Shown here: positions 1 through 10,950 of the stretch, piece after piece
How positions within the stretch are numbered: the first letter of the stretch is position 1
Layout of the letters: each line of letters starts with the position of its first letter
Assembly: GCA_037178675.1 (NCBI GenBank)
Contig: JAYMGJ010000026.1
Span: forward strand, 1 to 64,000
Direction: 5' to 3'
Origin: Scleroderma bovista
Lineage: Eukaryota; Basidiomycota; Agaricomycetes; Boletales; Sclerodermataceae
DNA: 64,000 nucleotides
The notes under the pieces: generated by a model
Told to the model about the DNA's origin: nothing
What the model saw: only the letters and a program-made list of their open reading frames with translations
The model's database searches: none
Made by a program: the position numbers and the translations under genes

Positions 1-70
1 GCCATGTACTGGCAGAAGTGGTGCGATCCTGGATTACCCATCACATCGAATAGGCTGACCAATCTCGCAG

Positions 71-696
71 GCAATTCTGGAGCGATTACTTGGCACATGT
101 AACAAGCACGGGCTGGTGATGCAGGTTCCCACGGTTGCAGCCCAAGTGATGGAATGGGTTTCTGTTGGGGACCCGGATGCACGAACTTTGATGGGCCAGA
201 TCAAAACCATTGACATCTTCAAGGTTTATCCCGTGGAAGCTAGAGTCCAAAGTACACAGGCCACACCTGGGGTGTGGTGGGTATGGGGTGTCCCCTGCAA
301 TGTTGTACCATGGACAACACTCCGCCAGCTGGTCACAGAGGCACAGGAATTCTTTCCACAGACCCAGGTGAGTTCACAGGGTTATGCAAACAAATTTCTA
401 ATCAGCATTCTTTGCAGCCCAGGGATTATGGAATTCCGACCCTATTCAATGTCCAGGAAACCCCAGGCATGAGGATCGAAGATATCAAATTACACACGCA
501 GCATCTCTTGAAAGAAGTCGATGAGAAGATCTTCCATCAAAATACACTATTACATCATCTCATCGACCGCATGACCATGGTGGAATATCTAACTGATTCT
601 CCCGACGAGCTGGAAGAGAAGTGGTGGTGTCCGCGGATAAACTTTGGAGGGGAAAGGACAATTGAATGGTGTTCCATAATTGCATGTAAATTGTAG
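71..696 (+). CDS. 3' end of an unrecognised gene, tail to tail with KDZ transposase
   Basis: Two exons read as one protein. The first opens after a possible acceptor (CTCGCAG) at 61-70 and runs to 367. A clean GTGAGT donor at 368 and TTTGCAG acceptor ending at 417 join it in frame to an exon ending with TAG at 694-696. The product has a W-rich stretch (GVWWVWGVP), then an amphipathic segment (HLLKEVDEKIFHQNTLLHHL) that may be a short coiled coil. The 5' part lies upstream of or near the window edge, so length and start are unknown. I do not recognise the family. It ends 48 bp from the stop codon of the convergent KDZ gene, so it may be a partner gene on the same transposon (inference). Confidence 0.45.
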
Positions 697-744
697 AACT
701 AGTATGCATTGTTTGTGCCTTGGGTGATATTTTAACACAAATAA

Positions 745-3700
745 TCATTGACAGAGTTTGCTCAATTTGTTGTACATGTCATATTGCCTTGCTGCATAGC
801 ATGCCATCCCGCGGTCAAAGTCCAATCCCAATTTTGCTGCTTTTTCCTCCCAGAAATTTGCCCGGTTCCTGAAGAAGTTGTGTGTCCAACCCTGTTCTGA
901 AATTATGAGGTCCACCTCTTCAGTCCATCGATCTTGTTTTGCCTTCGCCCATAACCAATGAACCTGGTAAACTATTTGGAATCATTAAGTAGGTATATAT
1001 GACCAAAGATTACAAAGCTTACACTCTGACATCCAATCATTTTTATTTGTGTCCTTTGGAATGTCCATAGTCCAGAACCATGCCAAGGAGTCATGGCGAT
1101 GGCCCCTTGCATTCGGATCGGACACTGCGGTACTCACTGTGAGATCCTTCTTGTTCAGTATTTGATACCGGTCAAGAATGCTTTGGTTGGCTCCCAAAGC
1201 AACCATTTGCTTTCGGCACCGATTATAAATCGCGGAATATCTTTTGACCAATGTGTCCAGGTCCAATACCTTTTTCCAAGCGTGGGTTGTCACAGCATAG
1301 TTTCTGCCATGTCGGACCTTGGTGCGAAATAAAACTGCCTTGTCTGCAAGAGCAAGTTGTATTTCATGCAAAGCATCATTGGCCTGACCTTGTCTGAGCT
1401 GGAGTTCTTCCTCTACGAGGCCATTCAGCTCCAATGCACCACACCGTGGCAAACCTATATAGGAAGGCAGTGGCAGTATGGCATATTCTGCATTCCCAGG
1501 GGATACAGTAATGAAGGTACCATCTTCATCACTCCCTGAGTCACCATGTGCGCAGGCATCAAGTCCACTGTCCCAGTCAGCTCCCACAAATGTTGCCGTG
1601 GTCTGCACCAAGCCATTGATTTGAGACTGTAGCCTGTCACGACGGCAGGAAATGTCAAGCCTTTGGCTTTCGGTAGTTCTTGAATCGATCCTGCGTGCAT
1701 CCAATAAGAGCACTATCTGAGACTCCTCCACCTTCAGGGCCCTTGCCATCCATGTGGCGGATCCTCGCAGTACCCCTACCACAGATTGCATTCCTATGAG
1801 GCTAATCTCAATGGATTTAATGCTCGGTGCTTTCCATGTCATTTCAGCCTTTTTCTGTACTTGTTGCCATAGGACCTACCCTTTTCCAACTGGACTTCGA
1901 ATATATCCATGGCCTTTGCATTGGATAACCTCTCCGCAAGTGCATTCCTCTCTTGGGCCTTCCAAATATTATGAATGTCTTCAGGCACAGTTTCATCCAA
2001 ATTTGCAAAGGTATCACGAGAGGATGCCAGATTTCTTTGTGCAGCAACCAGTTTCCTCTTCAAAGACAGAGCTGGAATGCATGAATGCGGTCGCAATATC
2101 CCATATTTAGCATCACTCACGCATGCGGACCATCTTCAAGAAATTACTGTCGTTCATTTGGAAGTCCAGCATTTCCTGCCGATGAGGTGCAGCCATTCCC
2201 CAGGTGGAGGGGGAAATAATATTTAAGGACAACCAGAGAGTCTCCATTATTTCCCCGTCCACATTGCCTACTCCTGGAATGAAATTAGGGGAATACCTGA
2301 CAAAACATTCCGATTGATGTCCATGGACATGCCATATACCAATGCCCAGTTGAATCTTTAGTCCAGGTGGGAGAGACACAAACTGGTTCCCTTCTATACG
2401 CCGATACAGGTTTTTGCTGTATTGACAATTGATGTCATAGAAGTTTACCACCTGCTGTTGGTGGTCCATTCTGTGATGCACTGCATGCACCAAGGAATAA
2501 TCCATGTTGACTTGCCTACCCACGGGTCAATAAAGCTCTTTATTTTGGAGCCACGGACACACTGCTCTCCCTTTTGGAAATCAACCATTGCATGAGGAAC
2601 AAAGCACCCATGTCTGGCACAGGCACAACCACCAATTCCAGTTGATGCCAACTGACTTCTACTAGTATTTGCCTGATTGACTGCACGGTGATTGCTACAG
2701 TCCGATTTCTAACCGCAGCATCAGAAATTACCACGGCATGCGTCAAGGATATCATACCTCCACTCTATTTGCACTTCCTGCTAAATAGGATTTATAAGGC
2801 TCCGATGTTACCATGAATCCTTTTCCATCCATCAACCAGACCTCGTTTGGAGCTTGTTTGAGCAACATATGTTCGGCTTTGAAATTTCCGTCCATGGCAA
2901 TGACCCTCGAATACTTCCAACTGTCCAGATTAGTCATATATGTAAATTATGGAATAATTACAACCCATACTCACTGTGTGAGATCCACCTCTCCCACGGG
3001 TGGCATATTGACCCCGGGTTGGGGACATGCCAGGCAAAAGAGGACCAGTTCCCCTTTTTGTTAGATGGCTCATGCACAGGGAACTAGCTCAGAGGCAAAC
3101 TCAGTGTCTGGTGTGGAACACTAGATATATAACTGACCTAGCTCAGAGGCAAACTAAGTAAGTTAGTACTAAGTAAATGAAAGTGTGACTAGATGTCTTA
3201 CCTCAGTGTCTGGTGTGGAACACTGAGGTGAAAAGAGTCCTCGAGCGGATGAAAAATCCTCCGTGCTTACATAAGGATACTCGTCGCACAAATAAGGAAA
3301 CTAACAGTAAACCTAGAGAATGGTAGTGACGAAGTAGGTCTTTCAACACCCCTGGCCCTGGTTCTTCCGACATTCCATAGAATCCTTTCCACTTGAGAAG
3401 CTTCAAAAGTCTCCATGCCCTGGACAATCTCAGAAGCTCCCTGTACCTATTCTATCTCATCCACGGTGTCAATGCCATGGTCAACAAAAGGTTACTTCAC
3501 TTACCGGCACTGCATGTGGGAATGCATTGGATGTCAGTCTCTGCAACTTACTATAGTAGTTCATTGCAGTGGTGCCGCATTCCACATTGTCCTGGATAAA
3601 ATCATCCAGCACCTGGAAGGTAAATGCAGTCCTGGGACTTTTTGTTGTCGCAGGGAAAAGGCCAGCCATCATAAGTTGTAGATGTGAGTCCTCTGAACCA

Positions 3701-4545
3701 TCGCAGCTGCAGTATCGAATGTCACAAAAGTGCACCCCATTAGTGTGCACCACAGTTAGGCAACTTCTGTCCCGCGGTCTAGCTAGATGAGGTGGGCTCC
3801 CATCGTCCTCCACATCTTCCCAAGCATCTTCATCATCACTTGCATGATTACCACGGCTATATCCTCCGCTAGGACATGGTTTTCCACCGTGGCCCAAGTG
3901 CATCAAAAATCCAATCTGCTTTATTAATTACCATGTGGATATGGTGAAGAACTGACCCACCAGGTGAAGAGAGAAATCCTCAAAGAAGGTTCCAGTCCAC
4001 CTCTGAATCCGATGGAAGGGACCGAGCTGGTGTGTATCAAGGCAACAGTTGGTGCAGAAGAGTGGCCTATGAGCACAGTCAGTGCACCTAATTGCCCCAT
4101 CCTTTCCACACCGCATACAGATCCTGGATGCAGGGGGTGCCTCCATTTCCAGGAGCACTGACAAATATTTGCCTTTCCAGGGCAGCCAGTCTCGCAGATA
4201 GTGGTCCTATGATTGGATGAGATATATATTTAGAGTGTGGAAGGTGCATCAGACCTGGTTCCTTGGCAATCTACATGCTCACAGGGGTGGATCATCTGTC
4301 ATAGAATATGCCTCTACAGGCTCATCTGGAAAGAAACTGGTGTGCTCCAATGCCGATGAACCAGCTCGAGTAGGAGACTGATCATCAGCTCTTTCAATGC
4401 GTGCCTTTTTCCGGGGTGGAGCCTTGATGATCTTGTCCTTGGATTGTCTACCAGATCTTACTGTCTTCCATGTCACCTGCATTACAGGTGTAGAGGGGCC
4501 CACTTTTACTACCTTGGACTTCCCCATGACTGTCTCTGGATGCAA
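745..4545 (-). CDS. KDZ transposase with N-terminal CxC2-type cysteine cluster
   Basis: This multi-exon gene reads from about 4545 (MGKSKVVKVGPS at 4527 is an alternative start) down to TGA at 745-747. In order it shows a basic disordered N-terminus and a CxC2-like cluster (CMRCGKDGAIRCTDC ... LFCTNCC, about 4120-4000). HTNGVHFCDIRYCSC and a conserved block ending ECGTTAMNYYSKLQRLTSNAF follow (about 3770-3510). The core has the acidic residues expected in KDZ transposases: AMDGNFKAEH near 2890, FYDINCQYSKN near 2440 and VDGEIMETLW near 2250. The C-terminal helical region contains RQGQANDALHEIQLALADKA (about 1400). The last exon (about 970-745) joins at a GTAAGC donor and ends YDMYNKLSKLCQ. 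Damage is visible: a roughly 280-bp insertion near 3065-3350, and no in-phase splice that I could find between the first two exons. It catalyses DNA transposition if intact; I think this copy is decaying. Confidence 0.85.
3085..3228. repeat. Imperfect direct repeats inside an insertion in the KDZ gene
   Basis: A block close to CTCAGTGTCTGGTGTGGAAC occurs near 3100 and near 3203. GCTCAGAGGCAAACT occurs near 3087 and near 3140. The block lies between the exon ending about SEEPGPG and the exon beginning about KGELVLFCLACPQPG, which are adjacent in related KDZ proteins as I remember them. It is probably a small insertion or an expanded intron; no terminal repeats were identified. Confidence 0.4.
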
Positions 4546-4739
4546 AGCTCACAACACGACCACTTTTGACCTTGAAATGCCTCATTGCAATACCTTGAAC
4601 TTGACCAACTGCATCAGATTGGGATCCTCTGGTGTCAATCCACTCGGTCGGGACCGCGATCAGGCACAAATGGAACCCTACCAACTATGGACTGAGATCT
4701 TGAGATTGGCACATAAGCGTTGTCAAAATGGACCCTGAG

Positions 4740-5142
4740 CAACATGGACCTTTCCATCTATGGTAAGATCTTTGCAAATACCCATGGAATCTTACCAAAT
4801 ATTCCTCGGGCGCCATATTGCATCTGCCCATACATGGTAAAGTAAGATCAAGGGTCCTTGTGACATGTGAAGAAAGTGACCGCTGTCACGCACCAAACAG
4901 GTTTGGTACAGTGAACATGGAAGATAACGTCTATATCGAATGATCCTTATGCGAAGGATAAGCATGACGGACCCTCATCGTAGCCATCTATCGCACAAAA
5001 AGACTATCCTGATGCCAGAGATGATTGCCAACACTGACAGTCATCACTCGCACAAGAACCGCCAAGAAGCAGAAGAAACTGAAGGAATAACGTCTATTAT
5101 GGTATGAGAAAGGAATGCACACTATCACAGTCCAACTCCCAT
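4740..5142. other. Intergenic, no gene seen
   Basis: Upstream flank of the KDZ gene. No open frame with coding character and no convincing terminal repeat was found. It holds the 8-bp target sequence ACCAGAAC (5143-5150) at its end. Confidence 0.5.
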
Positions 5143-5468
5143 ACCAGAACTAGTGTTTTAAGGTCCGTTCCGGTCCGGTCCTTGGCCCTAATTTAGGTAG
5201 GACCAGGACCAGGACTGGTCCTAGAATTTTTCAATTTTGCAAGGACTGAGACTGGACCGTCAAGGACCGGTCCCCATCGGTCCCTACATGTTGTTTGGAC
5301 CGGTTTGGACCGGTCTTTTTGGGAACCAGTCCAAACTTGATGAAGAACCGAACAAAGGACCGATCAAATACCTAATAGACCACACCAATGGTGCATGTAT
5401 TCCACATTTGACAGTAATATAACAGTGTCTCTACAAAAACCTCTCTTCACCTTCTCCCATCCACTGAT

Positions 5469-5741
5469 ATGGCAGAGCCTCGAAAGTCATCGTGGAAAAA
5501 GGCACCTAGTGCAAAGGCACATGAAGGAGGAAGTCAGAAAGCGAAAAAAACAAGTGTTCGTTCACGGGCACCAAAGTCCAAAGCTTCTCCAAAAACACGG
5601 AAACGGAAGACTCATTCAGACAATACTAGTGACTGTGGGTCAGAAGAGGATGATGGAGAGGAAGGGGTTGCAAGTATCTCAAAGAAACATCAACGGAAGA
5701 GGAAACACCAGCGCCATAGGAGCCCTAGTATACATGTTTAA
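5469..5741 (+). CDS. Small Lys/Arg-rich frame inside the hAT-like element
   Basis: It encodes a 90-residue basic protein beginning MAEPRKSSWKKAPSAKAHEG, followed by further Lys/Arg runs, one acidic patch (SEEDDGEEG) and a basic tail. It has no recognisable domain. The composition resembles the nuclear-localising N-terminal tail of DNA-binding proteins or transposases. It lies just inside the left end of the element and before the tandem array, so a deleted transposase N-terminus is my preferred reading. It could also be a chance frame. Confidence 0.35.
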   Translation: MAEPRKSSWKKAPSAKAHEGGSQKAKKTSVRSRAPKSKASPKTRKRKTHSDNTSDCGSEEDDGEEGVASISKKHQRKRKHQRHRSPSIHV

Positions 5742-5774
5742 AGGGCACAGAACACATCCATCAAATTGTCTGCA

Positions 5775-7145
5775 GAGTATACCCTATAGTTAACCTGCAA
5801 ACCTTTGTACACTTTGTTCACAATGGTTCGCAACACTCTACATAGTTGGTACAATAGTATAAAGGCTTGTACATGTGTTTACAAGGTGCAGAACATGACT
5901 ATCAAATCATCAGCAGAGTATACCCTATAGTTGACCTGCAAACCTTTGTACACTTTGTTCGCAGTTGTTCGCAACACTCTACCTAGTTGGTACAATAGTA
6001 TAAAGGCTGGTACACATGTTTACAAGGTGCAAAACATGACTATCAAATCATCAGCAGAGTATACCCTATAATCGACCTAAAAACCTTTGTACACTTTGTA
6101 CACTTTGTTCGCAGCTGTTCGCACCACTCTACCTAGTTGATACAATAGTATAAAGGCTGGTACACATGTTTACAAGGTGCAAAACATGACTATCAAATCA
6201 TCAGCAGAGTATACCCTATAGTCAACCTGAAAACCTTTGTACACTTTGTTCGCAGTTGTTCGCAGCTGTTCGCACCACTCTACCTAGTTAGTGCAATAGT
6301 ATAAAGGCTGGTACACATGTTTACAAGGTGCAAAACATGACTATCAAATCATCAGTAGAGTATACCCTATAGTCGACCTGAAAACCTTTGTACACTTTGT
6401 ACACTTTGTTTGCAGTTGTTCGCAGCTGTTCGCAACACTCTACCTAGTTGGTACAATAGTATAAAGGCTGGTACACATGTTTACAAGGTGCAAAACATGA
6501 CTATCAAATCATCAGCAGAGTATACCCTATAGTCGACCTGAAAACCTTTGTACACTCTGTACACTTTGTTTGCAGTTGTTTGCAGCTGTTTGCAACACTC
6601 TACCTAGTTTGTACAATAGTATAAAGGCTGGTACACATGTTTACAAGGTGAAAGACATGACTATCAAATCATCAGCAGAGTATACCCTATAGTCGACCTG
6701 AAAACCTTTGTACACTCTGTACACTTTGTTCGCAGTTGTTCGCAGCTGTTTGCAACACTCTACCTAGTTTGTACAATAGTATAAAGGCTGGTACACATGT
6801 TTACAAGGTGAAAGACATGACTATCAAATCATCAGCAGAGTATACCCTATAGTCGACCTGAAAACCTTTGTACACTTTGTTCGCAGCTGTTCTCAATGCT
6901 CTACATAGTTGGTACAATAGTGCAAATGCTTGTACAGGTGTTTACAAGGTTCAGAACACAACCATCAAATCATCAGCAGAGTCTACCCCTATAGTCAACC
7001 CCACAACCTTTGTACACTTTGTTTGCAGCTGTTCTCAGCTGTTCTCAGCACTCTACCTAGTTGAGTCAATAGCATGAAGTCTTATTCAGGTATTTACAAG
7101 GTGTAGAACATGTCATCACATCATCACCAGAGTCTACCCCTATAG
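5775..7145. repeat. Tandem array, about nine copies of a 140-160 bp unit
   Basis: Each unit runs from TACCCTATAGTCGACCTGAA through CTTTGTACACTTTGT, a run of TGTTCGCAGC sub-repeats, CACTCTACCTAGTTGG, GTATAAAGGCTGGTACACA and ATCAAATCATCAGCAGAG. Copies begin near 5779, 5921, 6061, 6210, 6361, 6521, 6681, 6841 and 6985. Unit length varies mainly by the number of TGTTCGCAGC and GTACACTTT sub-repeats. The outer copies are the most diverged, as expected if the array grew by unequal exchange in the middle. Confidence 0.9.
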
Positions 7146-7620
7146 TCAAGCCCCTGGGTAAACCTGTTACAGGTCAGCACCCTTACACCCATGGAAAAGA
7201 CTCACACCCTTGGGTGTATGTGTGCAGGTGTCATGCAGGTTGGGGTGCAGGTATGTACTCAGACTGGTCTTTGAATTACCTGGTTGCAACCAGTTTTGAT
7301 ATGTTTTTTCACTTAGCTCTCGAATGCTTTGAACTGCAACCATGGTCTGGTCCTTTTTTGGTCCAGTTCAGTCTGGTTTGTGGACTTTGTGTGGTCCTGC
7401 AACTGGACTTTAAGACACTATCTATGCCCAAAAAAGACCGGTCCAGACCGGTCCTGCATCGGTCCTTGACCCCAGCACCAATCTACCAGGACTGGGACCA
7501 CACTTGGCAGGACCTTGGGCAGGACCAGGACTGCAGTCCAGTCCTAAATTGGTCCGGTCCCAGTCCGGTCCTCGGTCTTTCATCGGTCCTAGGACCGGAC
7601 CTTTAAACACTAACCAGAAC

Positions 7621-8751
7621 GAGCAAAGAAGCTGAAGAATTGAAGGAGAAACGAAGGAAAGAAGAGAAGAAACGATTTTAGCGCCGAAATGTCATTTTTA
7701 GGTGCCCAGTGCTGGCATTCCGATATTTTGAATAGCTCCACCATTTCTGAAGCTATCAGGCACGTGACTATACCGTCAGAGAGCCTAGAGTGTGGTCTAT
7801 CTGCCTGTCAAGTTCCGACGTAAATCCGTTCATTTCCCACGGAGATATTCCCCCCGCAATCCAGACACTCGTCTCATCGCTCACTATGGAGTCCGTATTT
7901 TCTCTGGATCATTTCTCCACTATTGCTGCAGATCTCCACTATGTCCTGCTCTTAGGACAGCCTCTCCCTGAGTTCCCGTGCACTGCCTGGCACATATCTT
8001 CCCAGCCTGCTCCCTCAGTCCCCCTCGTTCTCGGTCAGCGCGTTCTCCTTGTCAATCCCCCTATTAATCCCAGATCTTCCTCATTGTTGTCCCATCAAGT
8101 TCTTGATGGTACACAGCCTCCCATCAAACTTCTTAGGCTGTGCATCAATGACTCCCTTCTGCTGTGCAGTGACTCATCCCTTGCTTACTGATGCTCTCTT
8201 GTCATCAGTATTACTCTATCCCTTTCGCATTTTTGGTATATTACTCAGCTGATGACTCACTCCCTTACCAATCAATCTTGTCATGCAGCTTACTCATTCC
8301 TTTACTCAGCAGCTTATTCATGCTCCCTATGCTTACTCATTTCTGCTTATGCCTTGCTTACTGATCGCTTACAAACCCCTTACAAAGCTCTTACCAATCC
8401 CTTACCAATCCTTGACAAATTCTGCTTACTCCCTTCTCTTTTTGTACTTTAATGCTGTGCCCCCCCATGTATTTAAACCCCTGGGCTCAGCCCAGTGAAA
8501 AGAGAGCCGAATTGCACGAAATTATCCCTCTCTCAGTCCCTCTCAATCAGTATCCCCTCAGTTCTTTGAGTCTTGTAGGCTTCAGTGAAGGTCTAAAGAC
8601 TCTGATATTCAAGTTTTATCCAATCTATTCAAGTCCAAGTCTTTCCCTAGGCTCAAGTGGAGTCTAGCCTGTCTATCCTTCATATCCCATTGCTTCTGGA
8701 CGTCAGGAGCCCCCTTGCCCCTCTGCTGCACCAATCTCTAGGTGTAGTATC
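7621..8751 (+). other. Possible retroelement LTR sequence, left part (interrupted)
   Basis: After a purine-rich stretch (7621-7690) there is CT-rich sequence with a TATA-like GTATTTAAACC near 8468, then many short CTTACTC/CCCTCTCAGTC tracts. This composition resembles the R-U5 part of fungal LTRs. The 133-residue open frame at 7790-8191 has no domain I recognise and I do not call it a gene. The sequence appears to resume at 13622 after the foldback element. No second LTR copy was seen, so the assignment is weak. Confidence 0.3.
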
Positions 8752-9009
8752 CACTTCAGTCAACCACCATTTAGGACCTATTAGGTTTGTATATTTCTAC
8801 AGATGTATCTACCTATGAGGTCCTGACAGGTTGGAAATTCCCAGCTGCCCATGGAGATTCTCCATTCTCCAGCACCATGCATGGGGATTCTCCAGAGCCC
8901 TATTATAATTCTCCAGCACTATGCTTGGAGATTCTCCATAGCCCTATTTTACATCATTGGAGAAATGTATTTATCCATAATTATTATATTTAATTAATTA
9001 TTTAGCAGG

Positions 9010-9540
9010 TGGCTGGGGTCCAAATTGGACTTTCTCCAGGGCTAAATAGGCCTTTCTTTGAGTGCATATGGGACTTTCTCCAGGATTAAATGGGCCTTAC
9101 TTTGGGTGCATATGAGACTTTCTCCAAGGCTAAATAGGCCTTACTTTGGGTGCATATGAGACTTTCTCCAGGCTAAACAGGCCTTTTGTTGAGTGAATAT
9201 GAGATCTTCTCCAGGGTTAAATGGGTGTTACTTTGGGTGCATATGGGACTTTCTCCAGGACTAAATTGACCTTTCTGTGGGTATAAATTGGACTTTCTCC
9301 TGGGTTAAATAGGCCTTTCTTTGTGTGCAAATAGAGGCATTCTCCAGAGTAATTGGGCCATTTTCTGAGCATCAATAGGACTTTCTGTGGGGTTAAGTGG
9401 GCCTTTTTCTGTGTGCAAATAAGACTTTCTTCAGGCATAATAGGACCATTTTGAAGTGCAAAAGGGACTTTCTCCACACTAACTAGGATCTTTTCTGAGC
9501 ACAAATGGGACTTCCTATGAGTTAATGGAGAATTCCCAAG
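9010..9540. repeat. Foldback arm zone 1: units of about 45 bp
   Basis: Roughly a dozen diverged units of the form GGACTTTCTCCAGG, GTTAAATGGGCCTTT, TTGGGTGCATATG. The mirror zone in the right arm is about 12916-13345 and lacks two of the units, which accounts for the 90-bp arm-length difference. Confidence 0.85.
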
Positions 9541-9845
9541 GTGGTATGGAGAATCTCCAGGGTGGTGTGGAGAATTGCCAGGGTGGTGTGGAGAATTGGG
9601 GAGAATGTACATGGTCATGCAGAGAATCTTCATAACAATGTGGAGAATCTCCTTGGTGGTGTGGAGAATCTCCATGGTGGTGTGGAGAATCCCCATCATG
9701 GTGTGGAGAATCTCCATGGTGGTACAGAGAATCTCCATGACAGTGTGGAGAATCTCCATGGCAGTGTGGAGAATCCCCATCATGGTGTGGAGAATCTCCA
9801 TGATGGTGTGGAGAATCTCCTTGGCAGGGTGGAGAATCCCCAATC
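9541..9845. repeat. Foldback arm zone 2: units of about 18-21 bp
   Basis: Units close to GTGTGGAGAATCTCCATGGT repeat about fourteen times. GGAGAATCTCC is itself a near palindrome. The mirror zone lies at 12611-12915. The long open frames crossing this zone on both strands are a by-product of the repeat length and not genes. Confidence 0.9.
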
Positions 9846-10069
9846 CAAGGTTAGATGTAGTCTAGCAAAAAACTTTTCGCATCACAGTTTTTTGTTTTGA
9901 TCATAACACTAGTAAATCTTCACCAATTGCTTAGGTAAGACCGCTACTGGATTTGTATAATCAGTGGCTACAACTTTTAGTAAGGCAACAAAGCATACAA
10001 ATAACACATACAAACATGTACAAATAGCCCCTATCTATATATGATCCAATATTTATCTTCACAAATTTG

Positions 10070-10950
10070 ACCCCCTGATTAGCTAATGTTGTGTAGTGTT
10101 TGACTACCAAAAATGCGGACCCCTGATTAGCTAATGTTGTGTAGTGTTGACTACCAAAAATGCGGACACCTGATTAGCTAATGTTGTGTAGTGTTGACTA
10201 CCAAAAATGCGGACCCCTGATTAGCTAATGTTGTGTACTGTTGGTATTGTAGTGTTGATTACCAAAAATGCGGAATATTGATTAGTGTTGTCTAGTGTTT
10301 GTGTGATAGTATTGATTAGCAAATGTTGTGTAGTGTTTATGTACTACTGTTGATTACCAAAAATGTGTAGTGTTAGTGTTGTAGTGTTGTAGTGTATTGT
10401 TTGTTACCAAAAATGCGGAGTATTGATTAGCAAATGTTGTGTAGTGTGTGTGGTGTAGCTTATTACCAAAAATGCGTAGTATTGATTAGCAAATGTTGTG
10501 TAGTGTGTGTGGTGTAACTTATTACCAAAAATGTGTAGTGTTGTGTAGTGTTTGTGGTGCATTGTTTATTACCAAAAATGCGTAGTATTGATTAGGAAAT
10601 GTTGTGTAGTGCATGTGGTGTAGTGCTTTTTACCAAAAATGTGTAGTGTTGTGTAATATTTGTTGAGTAGTGTTCATTACCAAACATGTGTAGTAGTGAT
10701 TAGGAAATATTTTGTAGTGTTTGTGGTGTATTGTTTATTACCAAAAAGCGTAGTATTGATTAGGATATGTTGTGTAGTTTGTTTGTGGGGTAGTGTTCAT
10801 TACGAAAAATGCGTAGTATTGATTAGGAAATGTTGTGTACTGTTTGTGGTGTAGGGTTGATTACCAAAAATGCGGAGCATTCATTAGCAAAGGTTGTGTA
10901 GTGTTGATTACCAAAAATGCATAGTATTGATTAGCAAATGTAGGGTGCCT
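10070..10950. repeat. Foldback arm zone 3: TACCAAAAATGCG / TTGTGTAGTG repeats
   Basis: About twenty irregular units combine ATTACCAAAAATGCG, GTATTGATTAGCAAATG and TTGTGTAGTGT. The mirror zone is 11506-12386. No coding content. Confidence 0.9.

Larger units (their letters stand above)
5151..7612. mobile_element. Non-autonomous hAT-like element with 8-bp target duplication
   Basis: The element starts TAGTGTTTTAAGGTCCG and ends with the inverse of TAGTGTTTAAAGGTCCG, so 16 of 17 terminal bases match. It is flanked by ACCAGAAC at 5143-5150 and again at 7613-7620. An 8-bp target duplication with such terminal repeats is the hAT superfamily signature. Both subterminal regions (about 5160-5350 and 7340-7610) are packed with GGTCC/GGACC and ACCGGT motifs, probably transposase binding sites (inference). 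The middle is a long tandem array (listed separately). No transposase is encoded. A 90-residue Lys/Arg-rich frame at 5469-5741 may be the remnant of the parent transposase N-terminus. The two ends match those of the small element at 34895-35466. Confidence 0.85.

Noticed and set aside
8752..8765. CACTA-type (En/Spm) assignment from the CACT start of the foldback tips
   Set aside because: CACTA elements make a 3-bp target duplication and normally have short terminal repeats. Here the duplication is 7-8 bp and the arms are 2.4 kb.
9217..9843. A 208-residue open frame (and its identical mirror at 12613-13239), plus 119- and 96-residue frames on the other strand
   Set aside because: All run through 18-21 and 45 bp tandem repeats and are open on both strands. 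The protein is a repeat of EILHTMMGILHT, with no start context, introns or domain. The frames are a by-product of repeat length.
10070..10950. CRISPR-like array in the foldback arms or in 5775-7145
   Set aside because: Units are contiguous or irregular tandem repeats without unique spacers of constant length, and the genome is fungal.
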